A stretch of 59,023 bases of DNA from Bdellovibrio sp. (GCA_020723205.1 DYJF01000005.1:1-59023); one strand, 5' to 3'; numbered from the stretch's first letter, positions 8,545 through 18,173 are shown. The notes: a model not told the origin generated them from the sequence alone. Numbers and translations: made by a program.

Positions 8545-9888
8545 TCAGAATATTTTCTTCAGAAACGAGCGCAGGCCAAAAACGCTTTCAAGGTCGTTCC
8601 ATGTCACAAGGAGCATGAACGCCACGAGGAGGAAAAAGCCCGCCTGCGTGGCGTATTGCCGGACCTTCAAGCTCAAGGGTTTTCTCCTCACCGCCTCGAT
8701 ACCGAGGAAGAGGAGATGTCCTCCGTCAAGGACCGGTATCGGCATCACGTTGATGATGGCGAGCTGGAGACTCAAGAAAGCCAGAAAATACAAAAAGTTC
8801 GACAGCCCCGAAGCGGCAGCCGCCGCGGAGGCCTTAGCGATGATCACCGGCCCTCCAAGCACCTTGTATGAAAGGCCGCCCGTGAACAGGCGCTTCAGGA
8901 CGGAGAACGTAAGCCCCACGAGCTTAATGTTCTCCTTCGTGCCCTCTTTTATCGATCCCAGGAATCCGTAGCGCACAACGGTCATCGGCATCCCGCTTTG
9001 CCTGTCCTTGACGATGCCGATGAGCCAGCGCTTCGCCTCTTCGTTATATTCGGGCGTGACCTTGAGAACCAATGAATCGTCGCCGCGCTTCACTTTAAGC
9101 TCCGCCTCTTTCCCGCCGTTCTCGTTCACCTTCTGCGCGAGGTCCATCCAGTCGCTGATCGCCTTGCCGTTCACCGCCTCGACCCTGTCCCCCTTCATGA
9201 GCCCGGCAGATGCGGCCGGTCCGCCGGATGCGACGCCGTCTATCACCGCCTCGTTGCCGATAAAGAGCATCGGTTCGATGCCCGTGTAGCCGCCCTTCAT
9301 CTCCGGCATCTGCGATACTTCCATCAGCTGTTCGAACGCCTTCCCGCCCCGTTCGAGCGTAAGCATGAGCCGGCTGTTGGGCGAGAGAATGAATTTATTG
9401 AGCGCATCCTCCCAATCGGAAACTTCCTTGCCTTCAATCTTGAGTATCAGGTCGCCCTTCTCGATCCCCGCCTTTGCCGCAGGGGATTCGCCCCTGACTC
9501 CCATGACGACCGGCTGCTGATCCAGAAATACCGGCTGCGATCGGCCGAGCATGAAAACGATCGGCATCAAGACAAGGGCAAAGACAAAGTTCATGAGGGG
9601 GCCGAAAATGATTATCTTCGCACGCTGCCAGATCGTCTTATTCGAGAAGGAACGGGGGTCGTCGGAACCCTCTTGCGGGTCCTCGCCCAGCATCTTCACG
9701 TAACCGCCCAGCGGCAGCGCGGAGATGCGGTAATCGGTTTCTCCCTTCCTGAAACCGATCAGGCGGGGGCCGAAGCCCAGAGAGAACTCCTCCACCTTGA
9801 CGCCCTGCCGTTTCGCAAGGATGAAGTGGCCCAGTTCATGGACAAAGATGAGAAGGCCCAGTGCGATGAGGAAGTATAGGAATGTCAT
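8545..9888 (-). CDS. rseP: RIP metalloprotease RseP (site-2 protease)
   Basis: Inner-membrane zinc protease that cleaves anti-sigma factors and remnant signal peptides. 447 residues from [22 protein letters not shown]. That ATG overlaps the dxr stop (ATGA), which decides it over an ATG 72 bases upstream. The zinc motif HELGH is at residues 17-21. PDZ repeats lie in the middle ([18 protein letters not shown] and [18 protein letters not shown]). The third metal ligand is in [15 protein letters not shown]. The order uppS-cdsA-dxr-rseP is the common bacterial one. Confidence 0.95.
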   Translation of the reverse strand: MTFLYFLIALGLLIFVHELGHFILAKRQGVKVEEFSLGFGPRLIGFRKGETDYRISALPLGGYVKMLGEDPQEGSDDPRSFSNKTIWQRAKIIIFGPLMNFVFALVLMPIVFMLGRSQPVFLDQQPVVMGVRGESPAAKAGIEKGDLILKIEGKEVSDWEDALNKFILSPNSRLMLTLERGGKAFEQLMEVSQMPEMKGGYTGIEPMLFIGNEAVIDGVASGGPAASAGLMKGDRVEAVNGKAISDWMDLAQKVNENGGKEAELKVKRGDDSLVLKVTPEYNEEAKRWLIGIVKDRQSGMPMTVVRYGFLGSIKEGTKENIKLVGLTFSVLKRLFTGGLSYKVLGGPVIIAKASAAAAASGLSNFLYFLAFLSLQLAIINVMPIPVLDGGHLLFLGIEAVRRKPLSLKVRQYATQAGFFLLVAFMLLVTWNDLESVFGLRSFLKKIF

Positions 9889-11036
9889 TTTTCGATGAAT
9901 GTCCGCGCCGTTTCCCGCGCCCAGCCGTCGACGCCGAGTATCTCTTCCAACGTCGAACACGGCCCGGCGTCATGGGCCTGAATCGTTCTCTCCACGACTT
10001 TCGCTATCGAAACGAACGGGATCTTTCCGGCAAGGAACGCCGCGACCGCGATCTCGTTCGCCGCGTTCAGAACGACAGGGACCGAGCGCCCGGCCTTGAG
10101 CGCGTCGTAGGCGAGCTTGAGACACGGGAACTTCGCCATGTCCGGCGCCTCGAACGTGAGCTCACCGATCTTTTCAAGCTTCAACCCCGCGATGTTCGTC
10201 TCGACCCTCTGCGGATACGACAGCGCGTAGGCGATCGGCGCGCGCATGTCGGGCATACCCATCTGCGCCATCACGCAGCCGTCCCTATATTCCACCATGG
10301 AATGGACTATGCTCTGGGGATGTATGAGAACGTCTATCCTGTCGTGGCCGATGTCGAAGAGCCACCTGGCCTCTATCACCTCGAGCCCCTTGTTCATCAT
10401 TGTAGCCGAATCTATCGTGATCTTTGCGCCCATCGACCAGCGCGGATGCTTGAGGGCGTCCGATATCGTCACACGTTCAAGGTCCGCTGCGGAGTATTTG
10501 AGGAACGGGCCGCCCGACGCCGTGAGTATGATGCGCGAGACGTCGCCTCTGCGGTGACCCGTAAGCGACTGAAAGATCGCGCTGTGCTCGCTGTCGACGG
10601 GCAATATAGCCGCGTCGTGTTTCTTCGCAAGCTCGGTGACCAAAGCGCCGGCTATCACCATCGTTTCCTTATTGGCGAGCGCGATGTCCTTGCCGCGCCT
10701 TATCGCTTCGATCGTCGGTTTCAGGCCGGCCGCGCCGACGATAGCAGAGACCACCGTGTCGACGTCCGGCATAGAGGCAACCTCCGCAGCGCCTTCAATC
10801 CCCCACACGATCTCGGGCATCTTCCCCTTGAGAAGCGACCTGAGCTCTTTAGCGGAAGATTCGTCGCGGACCGAGACAAGTTTCGGGGAAAAGCGCTCTA
10901 TCTGCTTCGCCAAAAGGTTCACATCATGCCCCTCGGCGAGCCCGGCTATCTCGAACCTGTCCGGATGCAGCGCTATTATCTCGATCGCGCTCGTCCCTAT
11001 CGAACCCGTGCTTCCCAGTATGCTGATACGTTTCAT
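9885..11036 (-). CDS. dxr: 1-deoxy-D-xylulose-5-phosphate reductoisomerase
   Basis: Second step of the MEP isoprenoid pathway, making 2-C-methyl-D-erythritol 4-phosphate with NADPH. 383 residues. N-terminal nucleotide motif [13 protein letters not shown]; metal/substrate motifs [19 protein letters not shown] and [14 protein letters not shown]. It supplies precursors used by uppS two genes upstream. Start at the first Met before the dinucleotide-binding motif. Confidence 0.96.
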   Translation of the reverse strand: MKRISILGSTGSIGTSAIEIIALHPDRFEIAGLAEGHDVNLLAKQIERFSPKLVSVRDESSAKELRSLLKGKMPEIVWGIEGAAEVASMPDVDTVVSAIVGAAGLKPTIEAIRRGKDIALANKETMVIAGALVTELAKKHDAAILPVDSEHSAIFQSLTGHRRGDVSRIILTASGGPFLKYSAADLERVTISDALKHPRWSMGAKITIDSATMMNKGLEVIEARWLFDIGHDRIDVLIHPQSIVHSMVEYRDGCVMAQMGMPDMRAPIAYALSYPQRVETNIAGLKLEKIGELTFEAPDMAKFPCLKLAYDALKAGRSVPVVLNAANEIAVAAFLAGKIPFVSIAKVVERTIQAHDAGPCSTLEEILGVDGWARETARTFIEK

Positions 11037-11040
11037 ATTT

Positions 11041-11838
11041 TTAAACCTGCATTACATATCTGGCGTATAAATAAACAAACGGACCGGTGAATGTGAGAGC
11101 GTCGAGCCGGTCCAGAAGCCCGCCGTGGCCGGGGATGATGGTCCCCGAGTCCTTAACGCCGGCGCTTCTTTTCATCATGGATTCGATAAGGTCCCCCATC
11201 GGCGAGAGGACCCATATGACGAGCGCGATGACCAGCACATGGACCCACGGTACGAAGCGCGGCACAAGCGCCCATACCAAAAAGGCGCCACCGACGCTTC
11301 CCGCAAGCGCGCCGATAAAGCCCTCCACCGTCTTGTTAGGGCTGACCACGGGCGCCAACTTCCGGTGCCCGAAGGCCTTCCCCGCGAGGAACGCGAACGT
11401 ATCGCATAGACATGACGGGGCGATCGTAAGCATCACAAGAGAGCGGCCGAACTCGATGTTGCGAAGCCAGCTCCACATGGAAAGGGCCGCCGCAAGATAA
11501 ACGATGCCCAGAACGGAAACGGCGATCTTCCCTGCGACGCCGCCCATTTCCTTCGCGCGCCACATGTGGAAGCAGCACAGCGCAAAGACCGCTCCGACAA
11601 GCGCGACTGTCGCGGCCGCGCTCTCCGGCGCGAGAAATATCATCACGGCGCCGACCGCGGAACCGGCTATGATGAGGGCCAGCCGCTCGGCTTCATCGCT
11701 CAAGAGCATTCGGCCGAACTCGTAAAGACTGCCCGTCACCGCCGCCATGACGACCAGATCGAACACGCGGGCGGGCAGCCACCATATTCCGGCCACCGCC
11801 GCAAGTCCCAAAACTATTGCCATGACGACGCGTATCAT
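11041..11838 (-). CDS. cdsA: phosphatidate cytidylyltransferase
   Basis: Makes CDP-diacylglycerol from CTP and phosphatidate, feeding pssA downstream in the same operon. 265 residues, a polytopic membrane protein. The C-terminal CdsA signature is present in two parts: [16 protein letters not shown], then [21 protein letters not shown] followed by [11 protein letters not shown]. It overlaps uppS by four bases. Confidence 0.95.
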   Translation of the reverse strand: MIRVVMAIVLGLAAVAGIWWLPARVFDLVVMAAVTGSLYEFGRMLLSDEAERLALIIAGSAVGAVMIFLAPESAAATVALVGAVFALCCFHMWRAKEMGGVAGKIAVSVLGIVYLAAALSMWSWLRNIEFGRSLVMLTIAPSCLCDTFAFLAGKAFGHRKLAPVVSPNKTVEGFIGALAGSVGGAFLVWALVPRFVPWVHVLVIALVIWVLSPMGDLIESMMKRSAGVKDSGTIIPGHGGLLDRLDALTFTGPFVYLYARYVMQV

Positions 11839-12539
11839 TTTATCTGCTCACTTATCATTCCGAAGCGTCTTTCGCGGCCCTGATACTCATCGATCGCCTT
11901 CGTCAGCTCGATCTTGTCGAAATCGGGCCATAATGTGTTCGTGAAATAGAACTCGGCGTAGGCCAGCTGCCACAAGAGGAAATTGCTGATGCGATATTCG
12001 CCGCTCGTGCGGATGAGAAGATCGGGATCTGGGATGCCCGCCGTGAAGAGCGCCTTCGAGAACATCTCCGGCGTTATATCCCTGACGCCGTCGGAGGCCA
12101 GTTTAGAAGCTGCCCGGCATATCTCCTGACGAGCGCCGTAAGAGAGCGCGACGATCAGGGTCGTCCGCGCGCAGTCCTTCGTTGCCTCGGCCGTCGTTCT
12201 GATCTCATTTTGCAGATCGGCGGAAAGCGTCGAGATGTCGCCTATCGCCGTGAACCTGATCCCCTCCTTCACCATCTTTTCGCGCTTGGATGCAAGGTAG
12301 TGGCGCAAAAGCAGCATCAACGCGCTCACCTCTTCGCTCGGGCGGTTCCAGTTCTCCTCGGAAAACGCGTAAAGGGTGAGATACCGGATCCCCATGTCGG
12401 CCGCCGTTTCGACTATCCTTTCGATCGCTTCAGCGCCGCGCATGTGGCCTTCAGAACGGGGCAGGCCGCGCTCCTTGGCCCAACGGCCGTTGCCGTCCAT
12501 AATTATCGCTATGTGACAGGGTAAACGATCTTTGTTCAT
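11835..12539 (-). CDS. uppS: undecaprenyl diphosphate synthase
   Basis: cis-Prenyltransferase that elongates farnesyl diphosphate to the C55 carrier lipid for peptidoglycan. 234 residues. Catalytic Asp15 in IAIIMDGNGRWAKERG, then YLTLYAFSEENWNRP and the C-terminal DLLIRTSGEYRISNFLLWQ with the conserved Tyr/Phe FYFTNTLWPDF. It is separated from frr by a palindromic repeat rather than by a usual short spacer. Confidence 0.95.
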   Translation of the reverse strand: MNKDRLPCHIAIIMDGNGRWAKERGLPRSEGHMRGAEAIERIVETAADMGIRYLTLYAFSEENWNRPSEEVSALMLLLRHYLASKREKMVKEGIRFTAIGDISTLSADLQNEIRTTAEATKDCARTTLIVALSYGARQEICRAASKLASDGVRDITPEMFSKALFTAGIPDPDLLIRTSGEYRISNFLLWQLAYAEFYFTNTLWPDFDKIELTKAIDEYQGRERRFGMISEQIK

Positions 12540-12545
12540 TGATAG

Positions 12546-12625
12546 ATGACTTGAGACCTTAGACCTGAGACCTAAGACTTAAAACCCTCATTTGGGTCTA
12601 CGGTCTCGGGTCTCGTGTCTTGCGT
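12546..12625. repeat. hairpin-forming GAGACC-type intergenic repeat
   Basis: Iterated GAGACCT-like words on the left (ACTTGAGACCTTAGACC) and their complement on the right (GGTCTCGGGTCTCGTGTC) would form a long imperfect hairpin between frr and uppS. It abuts the frr stop. Related partial copies are at 15787..15822 and 23641..23676. Confidence 0.7.
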
Positions 12626-13183
12626 CTACACCTCCATTATATCCTTTTCTTTGTGCGTGGCCGTTTCGTCGATGAGCTTGATGAAATCGTCGGTGAGCTT
12701 TTGGACCTGCGTTTCACCTTTCTTGAGATCATCTTCCGTGATCTTGCTGTCGCCCTTGAGCTTCTTTAAGCCATCCACCGCTTCGCGCCGCGCGTTCCTT
12801 ATCGAGACCTTGCACTCCTCGCCGTGCTTCTTGACCACCTTGACGAGCTCTTTTCTCCGATCCTCGTTGAGCGGCGGTATGGGCAATCTCACGACGCGAC
12901 CGTCGTTAACCGGATTGAGTCCCAGATCGGACTTCTGTATCGCCTTTTCTATCGCGCCAAGGGCCGACTGGTCCCACGGCTGGATGACTATGGTCCTCGC
13001 ATCCGGCGTGCCGAGCGACGCCATCTGGTTCAAAGGCGTCGGGTTCCCGTAGTACTCGGCCTTTATGCCGTCCAGTATGGAAAGCGACGCGCGGCCGGTG
13101 CGAAGTTTAGACAGTTCGTGCCTGTAGGCATCCACTGCCTTCTGCATGCGAAGTTTCGTCTCGTCATATACCTTTGTGTCCAT
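12626..13183 (-). CDS. frr: ribosome recycling factor
   Basis: Dissociates post-termination ribosomes together with EF-G. 185 residues, standard length. Conserved pieces are LRTGRAS, YYGNPTPLNQMA, WDQSALGAIEKAI, SDLGLNPVNDGRVVRLPIPPL and EDRRKELVK. Its ATG lies 20 bases inside the pyrH end; no later Met gives a complete N-terminal helix, so the overlap is likely real. Confidence 0.96.
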   Translation of the reverse strand: MDTKVYDETKLRMQKAVDAYRHELSKLRTGRASLSILDGIKAEYYGNPTPLNQMASLGTPDARTIVIQPWDQSALGAIEKAIQKSDLGLNPVNDGRVVRLPIPPLNEDRRKELVKVVKKHGEECKVSIRNARREAVDGLKKLKGDSKITEDDLKKGETQVQKLTDDFIKLIDETATHKEKDIMEV

Positions 13184-13895
13184 AGACCACCGTTCCTATC
13201 TCTTCTCCCATCGCAACCTTCTCGAGATTTCCCTTTTCGAATATGTTGAAGACCACGATGGGAATGTTGTTGTCGCGACACATAGAGATCGAAGTCGAAT
13301 CCATGACCTTGAGCTGTCGTGCAAGGACCTCGTCGAACGTCAGCTTGTCGAAGCGTTTTGCGCCGGGGTTCTTCACCGGATCGCTGTCGTAGACGCCGTC
13401 GACCTTGGTGCCTTTGAATATGACCTCCGCGCCGAGCTCCACCGCGCGCAGGGAAGAAGCAGTGTCGGTGGAAAAATACGGATGGCCGGTGCCGCCGGTC
13501 AGTATCAGGACGTTGCCCGCCTTCCAGTAACCGTCGGCGACCTGCGGGATGAAAAGCTCCGCGACGGTCGCAATCTCGATCGCGGTCATGTGGCGCTGCT
13601 GCACGCCCCTCCTCTCGAACGCCTCCTGAAGGGCCAGGCCGTTTATCACTGTGGCGAGCATGCCCATCGTATCGGCGCGCACGCGGTTCATTCCGCCCGC
13701 CTCCGCGGCGCTTCCTCTGAAGATGTTGCCGCCGCCGATAACGATCGCGACCGAGACCCCCATATCGCAAATCGTCTTGATCTCTTCCGCTATCCATTCT
13801 GCGGCATTCACACCGATTCCGTACTTCGCCCCTTCGGGAAGAAGCGTCTCCCCCGAGAGCTTCAAAAGGATGCGTTTGTATTTCGGTTTGGACAT
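13164..13895 (-). CDS. pyrH: uridylate kinase
   Basis: Hexameric UMP kinase of pyrimidine nucleotide synthesis. 243 residues. Amino acid kinase fold motifs are LKLSGETL near the N-terminus, VIGGGNIFRG (about 50-60), ILTGGTGHPYFSTDTAS and KVDGVYDSDPVKNP. The ending VVYGHKGI is typical. It lies directly after tsf, in the widely conserved rpsB-tsf-pyrH-frr order. Confidence 0.97.
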   Translation of the reverse strand: MSKPKYKRILLKLSGETLLPEGAKYGIGVNAAEWIAEEIKTICDMGVSVAIVIGGGNIFRGSAAEAGGMNRVRADTMGMLATVINGLALQEAFERRGVQQRHMTAIEIATVAELFIPQVADGYWKAGNVLILTGGTGHPYFSTDTASSLRAVELGAEVIFKGTKVDGVYDSDPVKNPGAKRFDKLTFDEVLARQLKVMDSTSISMCRDNNIPIVVFNIFEKGNLEKVAMGEEIGTVVYGHKGI

Positions 13896-14765
13896 TTACA
13901 CTTTCTTTTCGATCCCCTCTCCCACCTGATATCTCACGAACTTCTCGATCTTGATATTGGGATCTATCTTTGCCAAGGCCTTTGCGACCGTGAGCTTTCC
14001 CTCCGGGTCGCGCACGAAAAGCTGGTCCTCAAGACAGACCTCGGAATAATATTTCGTCAACTTGCCGCTCACGATCTTTTCGAGTATCTCCGGCGGCTTC
14101 TTTTCCTTGGCCAACTGCGACAACAGTATCTCGCGCTCCTTCGCGATGACCGACTCCGGAACGTCCTCTTTTCTGACGTATTGCGGGCTCATCGCTGCGA
14201 TGTGCATCGCCACCTCGCGACCCTCGGCATCGGCCAGTTTCGACTGCGGGTCCGCGAAGCTCACCATGACGCCTATCTTGCTTCCGGCGTGGATGTACTG
14301 CGCGATCTTGCTGTTCTTGCCGTCGGCTTCCCACCTGACGAAGCGCCTGACGCCCAGTTTTTCGCGGATCTTGGCAACGAGGTTCGTCTCCAGTTCGCGG
14401 ATGGTAGTGCCGTCGTGGTTCACGTTAAAAAGCGCGTCCATGTCCTTAGGGCCCTTTTCGCGGACGATGTTCGTGAGCGTCTTCACGTAGTTCTGAAAAT
14501 CGGGCGTCTTGACGACGAAGTCGGTCTCGCAGTTCACTTCGACCAGCACGCCCATCTTGCCGTCGCTCGCGAAATAATGGCCGATCGTCCCGTCCGCCGC
14601 CACGCGCCCTGATTTTTTCTCCGCCGTCGCTATTCCCCACTTCCTAAGCAGCTCGGTGGCTTTTTCCATGTTGCCGGCGGTCTCGCCCAGCGCCTTTTTG
14701 CAATCCATCATGCCTGCGCCCGTCTTTTCCCGCAGGTTCTTCACTTGTTCCGGTGTGATGCTCAT
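13896..14765 (-). CDS. tsf: translation elongation factor Ts
   Basis: Nucleotide exchange factor for EF-Tu. 289 residues. N-terminal UBA-like domain with VKNLREKTGAGMMDCKKAL, then the EF-Tu-contacting motif CETDFVVKTPDF (about 80-90) and two core subdomains. The C-terminus is LFVRDPEGKLTVAKAL. It abuts rpsB without a gap. Confidence 0.97.
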   Translation of the reverse strand: MSITPEQVKNLREKTGAGMMDCKKALGETAGNMEKATELLRKWGIATAEKKSGRVAADGTIGHYFASDGKMGVLVEVNCETDFVVKTPDFQNYVKTLTNIVREKGPKDMDALFNVNHDGTTIRELETNLVAKIREKLGVRRFVRWEADGKNSKIAQYIHAGSKIGVMVSFADPQSKLADAEGREVAMHIAAMSPQYVRKEDVPESVIAKEREILLSQLAKEKKPPEILEKIVSGKLTKYYSEVCLEDQLFVRDPEGKLTVAKALAKIDPNIKIEKFVRYQVGEGIEKKV

Positions 14766-15662
14766 TTATTTCGTCTCCTTTTCCGCCGTCTTTTCTTCCA
14801 CCTTGACCTTTGCGAACTCCTTTATCTCCGCCTCGGAGGTCGCTTTTTCCACTTCGCCCTTCTTGCCCCCGACGTACGCGCGGCCCTTCGCTCCTATCTT
14901 TCTCTCACGGACGACCGGCCTCGCCTCGCCCCTTTCCTTGTCGACCTTCGCCTGCTGCTCGCGCAGCGCCGCTTCGCGCCTTAATGCGCCGTCGGCGCAA
15001 GCGTCGGCTATCATCTTCGTAAAGTACTCTATCGATCGAAGAGCGTCGTCGTTGCCGACTATGATGTAATCGATCCCGTCCGGATTTGCGTTCGTGTCCG
15101 CGAGCGCCACAACGGGGATCTTAAGCTTGATCGCCTCCAGTCGCGCGATGTTCTCTTCGGTGGGATCCACAAGAAAGACGGCTCCCGGCAGGCGCCCCAT
15201 CGTCCTGATGCCGCCGAGCGATTTTTCGTATTTCACGATCTGACGCTCTATCTGGAGCTGCTCCTTCTTCGGGAGCTTTTCCAGCTCGCCCTTGTCGCGG
15301 CGCGAGCAGAGGTTCTCAAGACGGTCGATGGACTGTTTGATGGTCTTGAAATTGGTGAGCATGCCGCCAAGCCAGCGGTTCGTAACGTAGTGCTGCTTTG
15401 CGCGCTGCGCCTCGGCGGTGATGACGTCCGCTGCCTGTTTCTTCGTTCCTACGAAAAGCACGGCCTGTCCCAAGGCGACCGTATCGGCTATGAACTTGCA
15501 GGCCTTGAGGGTCTGTTCAGCCGTCTGCGCCAGATCTATGATGTGAACCCCGTCGCGCTCCGTATAAATGTAAGAACGCATCTTGGGGTTCCATTTTCTC
15601 GTCTGATGTCCGAAATGGGCCCCTGCTTCCAGCATCTGCTTCACGTCAACATCAACCGGCAT
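14766..15662 (-). CDS. rpsB: 30S ribosomal protein S2
   Basis: 298 residues: a normal S2 core (MLEAGAHFGHQTRKWNPKM, then RWLGGMLTNFKTIKQS and VALADTNANPDGIDYIIVGND) plus a Lys/Glu-rich C-terminal extension of roughly 60 residues ending EKTAEKETK. A good ribosome site (AAAAGGAGGA) precedes the ATG. It is the first gene of the long leftward operon. Confidence 0.97.
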   Translation of the reverse strand: MPVDVDVKQMLEAGAHFGHQTRKWNPKMRSYIYTERDGVHIIDLAQTAEQTLKACKFIADTVALGQAVLFVGTKKQAADVITAEAQRAKQHYVTNRWLGGMLTNFKTIKQSIDRLENLCSRRDKGELEKLPKKEQLQIERQIVKYEKSLGGIRTMGRLPGAVFLVDPTEENIARLEAIKLKIPVVALADTNANPDGIDYIIVGNDDALRSIEYFTKMIADACADGALRREAALREQQAKVDKERGEARPVVRERKIGAKGRAYVGGKKGEVEKATSEAEIKEFAKVKVEEKTAEKETK

Positions 15663-15745
15663 AAATATCTCCTCCTTTTAAATTTGACCATCCACCGCAA
15701 AGGGAAACCCTTTGTATTCACAGGGGAATCCCCGCGAAAAATGTT
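15663..15745 (-). promoter_or_regulatory. rpsB leader with two small hairpins
   Basis: The leader has two short perfect palindromes, CAAAGGG-AAA-CCCTTTG (15698..15714) and GGGGAATCCCC (15723..15733), between the likely promoter area and the rpsB ribosome site. S2 represses its own mRNA in many bacteria, so an autoregulatory leader is possible, but no known consensus could be checked. No convincing -35/-10 pair was identified. Confidence 0.35.
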
Positions 15746-15786
15746 GCAGTCCCTTAGCATGGGGTTGTATATTATGCAATATGAAT

Positions 15787-15822
15787 TTAGACTCCAGACC
15801 CAAGACTCGAGACACGAGACAT
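15787..15822. repeat. partial GAGACC-type repeat
   Basis: Words ACTCCAGACC, CAAGACTCGAGACACGAGAC resemble one arm of the repeat at 12546..12625. It ends four bases before the TPR gene start. Confidence 0.5.
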
Positions 15823-15825
15823 TTT

Positions 15826-16611
15826 ATGGAAACTATGAGAACATTTGGAGCCATAAAATCGCGTAACTTACCGACTTTGCTGGTTTTGCTGGCCATTTTT
15901 ATTTCTTCGGCATCTCCTGTCTTCGCCGGGGACTATGAACTTTATGTGAAGTCGGGACACAAGGCGACCGCATGGGACGGGATGGTAAAGGCGGGCTTCA
16001 CCTCCTTTGACAGCGGCGATTACCAAACAGGGCTGGTCTTTCTGAACAAGGCCTATGCGCTGGGCTGCCGCGACGGACTGCTTCTTTTCAAACTGGGGCT
16101 CTATTACGAGACGCAGAAGAACTACAAAGAGGCGGAAAGATATCTGAAGGAGGCGGAGCCGAATCTCAAAAAACAGTACGCCGACCACAGGGAAACCAAG
16201 AGCATACACGAGCATCTGGCGCGCATCTATTACCAGTCGGACAGATTCGACCGCGCCCTGCCAGAGATCGAAGAGGCGCTCAAGGTGACGCCTGACAACT
16301 TCATGCTCCTTTTCATGTCCGCGCAGATATACCGCCTGCAGAAGGACTATCCGCAGGCGATAGCCAACTTCGAAAAAGCGCTTGTCGTGCCGATGCCGCC
16401 CGGCCTCAAACCAGACCCCAAGAAGGCCGTTTATTCCGAGCTAATGACCCTCTACTACGAGCTGAGGGATTTTGCGAACTGCCTGAAATACGCCGAGATG
16501 GTCTTAACTGTCGCGCCGAACGACCGCGCCGCCTTATCCTACCGCCAGCAGATCCAGACGATGCAGTACAAGCAAAGAGAGCAGGAAGCGATAAAGAAGA
16601 TCGTACAATAA
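15826..16611 (+). CDS. periplasmic TPR-repeat protein
   Basis: 261 residues from METMRTFGAIKSRN. Upstream in-frame Met codons would place repeat-derived sequence before the signal peptide, so I rejected them. The signal peptide is about 1-33 (LPTLLVLLAIFISSASPVFA). Three to five tetratricopeptide units follow (YQTGLVFLNKAYALGCRDG, YKEAERYLKEAEPNL, FDRALPEIEEALKVTPDN, YPQAIANFEKAL). It probably scaffolds protein contacts in the periplasm. It is the only rightward gene between the two leftward blocks and ends at the terminator 16610..16645. Confidence 0.8.
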   Translation: METMRTFGAIKSRNLPTLLVLLAIFISSASPVFAGDYELYVKSGHKATAWDGMVKAGFTSFDSGDYQTGLVFLNKAYALGCRDGLLLFKLGLYYETQKNYKEAERYLKEAEPNLKKQYADHRETKSIHEHLARIYYQSDRFDRALPEIEEALKVTPDNFMLLFMSAQIYRLQKDYPQAIANFEKALVVPMPPGLKPDPKKAVYSELMTLYYELRDFANCLKYAEMVLTVAPNDRAALSYRQQIQTMQYKQREQEAIKKIVQ

Positions 16612-16645
16612 TAAAACCCCGGGCTGCTTTCGCAAACCCGGGGCC
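16610..16645. terminator. rho-independent terminator, copy 1 of a 36-bp direct repeat
   Basis: AACCCCGGG-loop-CCCGGGG hairpin with an A-rich 5' flank, so it should work best for leftward transcripts. It overlaps the TPR gene stop. The identical 36 bases recur at 18289..18324. Confidence 0.85.
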
Positions 16646-16664
16646 ATATCTAATTATATTTGCG

Positions 16665-17915
16665 TTAAGGCGTGCAGATTATTTGTGCAAAATATATGTC
16701 TCCTTCACCATCACGATCATCTGACCAACTTATGCCATATCCTCTGCCTGTCCAAACAAGTGACGGGGTTTTAGATGAAAATTCGTTATTCGTGACCCTA
16801 AGATTTGGTCCCACCAGCGTACCGCTCTCTGAAATACGACCAAAATATATCTCGTTGTTCCACGTTCCACCATCATGATTGTCATCCCAACTTATAGCGT
16901 ATTCACTACCTGTCCAAACAATTGAAGGTCCGTAAGCGTTTTCGAGATAAACTGGACTTGTTTCGGTTAAGCGAATTTCCGCAGCAAGAAGCGCCCCTGA
17001 ATCTGAAAGTCGAGCAAAATAGATTTCACTGTTTGTTCCATCATCTCTGTAATCGACCCAGCTCATTCCATATTCACTTCCCGTCCAAACAAGTGACCCA
17101 TCATTAGATAGGCTCGGAGAGTCTGTAATGCGCGTTACCACACCGGTAATTGACCCTGATGGCGACATTTTCCCAAAATACATTTCACCTGCGTAGGTCC
17201 AGCTCATGCCATACCCACTTTCTGCCCAAACAAGGGAGCTTTCTCCTCCTGCGCCCACTCTTACAACGGACCCGATCAATTCTCCTGATTCAGATATTTG
17301 TCGAAAATTTAGATCGGAAACGGTCCCAGCGTAGTTATCATCTGACCAACTTAGCCCATATTCTGTTCCCGTCCATTCTAGAGATGGAGGATGTGATATG
17401 AACAGCTCATTTGTGATGCGGACATCAGCTCCCAGCGGAACTCCAAGATCTGAAATCCGTTTAAAGTATATCTCATGAGCCAAGACCAGAGGCTCAGTAG
17501 GATCACGTACAGCGTCGCGATCATCCCTCCAAGCTACGCCATATTCATTGCCGTTCCAAACAAGTGAGGGATTCTCAGATACGCTTGGAGCATCTGTAAC
17601 TCGCATCTCTGTATCGTGAGGTGTACCGTCTTCAGAAATTCGTCTGAAATAGATTTCATCATTTCCGCCGTGTGTGTCTTCTTGCCACGCAACAGCATAC
17701 TCGCTCCCATTCCAAACCATTGAAGGATTCAACGAGTACGTAGCAGGAGAGTTGCTCACACGAATATCCGGCCCGACCTTGAAGCAACCACTCGGAGGGA
17801 TTTCAGAGTCCGGCATATCAGCTATATCGTCAAAACCATCAGTGGAATCTCCGTTCGAATCCTCCCATGTATCTTCAACCGGAGAACTTCCACCACATCC
17901 TGCGCCAAATAACAT
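16665..17915 (-). CDS. seven-repeat beta-propeller lipoprotein, 5' end interrupted
   Basis: 416 residues. After MLFGAGC comes an acidic Asp/Ser linker and then seven repeats of about 50 residues with the core LVWTGSEYGMSWxDDRDG and EIYFxRISESG, fitting a seven-bladed propeller; such repeats are seen in deltaproteobacterial lipoproteins. The lipobox LFGAGC lacks a proper upstream signal. The same frame continues upstream through a TAG at 17922..17924 into IRLPVTVLG of the preceding short gene, so the natural signal peptide seems split by an amber codon. The ribosome site at this ATG is poor. The DNA is visibly richer in A+T than neighbouring genes. Confidence 0.65.
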   Translation of the reverse strand: MLFGAGCGGSSPVEDTWEDSNGDSTDGFDDIADMPDSEIPPSGCFKVGPDIRVSNSPATYSLNPSMVWNGSEYAVAWQEDTHGGNDEIYFRRISEDGTPHDTEMRVTDAPSVSENPSLVWNGNEYGVAWRDDRDAVRDPTEPLVLAHEIYFKRISDLGVPLGADVRITNELFISHPPSLEWTGTEYGLSWSDDNYAGTVSDLNFRQISESGELIGSVVRVGAGGESSLVWAESGYGMSWTYAGEMYFGKMSPSGSITGVVTRITDSPSLSNDGSLVWTGSEYGMSWVDYRDDGTNSEIYFARLSDSGALLAAEIRLTETSPVYLENAYGPSIVWTGSEYAISWDDNHDGGTWNNEIYFGRISESGTLVGPNLRVTNNEFSSKTPSLVWTGRGYGISWSDDRDGEGDIYFAQIICTP

Positions 17916-17921
17916 CAGCGG

Positions 17922-18125
17922 CTACCCTAAGACCGTGACAGGCAATCTGATCGGCTCCTCCGCATAATAGTCCCAAACATACTCTGCGTTCTCTAGAACG
18001 CTAGAACCCACCGATACTGCTGCATCTGCAACAGCGGTTAAAGCTTCTGTTACCGATCCAAGATTGTCGGGCAAATGATTTAAACTGATATCATATCCCA
18101 ATACTTCAAATCCTCCTGACAACAT
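17922..18125 (-). CDS. 67-residue protein, possibly N-terminal part of an interrupted gene
   Basis: Strong ribosome site AGGAGG five bases before the ATG. It begins MLSGGFEVLGYDIS, contains a weak amphipathic stretch (LTAVADAAVSVGSSVLENAEY), and ends RLPVTVLG then TAG. It is in the same frame as the lipoprotein that starts seven bases later. It may be a real small protein (its start resembles MFSGG of the gene at 22434..23519) or the front of a broken 486-residue protein. No family recognised. Confidence 0.5.
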   Translation of the reverse strand: MLSGGFEVLGYDISLNHLPDNLGSVTEALTAVADAAVSVGSSVLENAEYVWDYYAEEPIRLPVTVLG

Positions 18126-18173
18126 ATTTCCTCCTATTCCTATTGATTATTTTTCCTCTCTACCTCTACCGAT

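Noticed and set aside
9882..11090. 402-codon rightward open frame opposite dxr
   Set aside because: Shadow frame with no recognisable motif; dxr is certain on the other strand.
12546..12625. tRNA or riboswitch between uppS and frr
   Set aside because: Low-complexity iterated GAGACC words without cloverleaf or conserved aptamer features; it matches a dispersed repeat family.
13146..14612. 488-codon rightward open frame opposite pyrH and tsf
   Set aside because: Shadow of high-G+C coding DNA; composition is His/Arg-rich and the opposite strand carries two essential conserved genes.
17922..17924. TAG read as pyrrolysine
   Set aside because: No pyl genes or tRNA are visible, and the codon is in a signal peptide where a special residue makes little sense.
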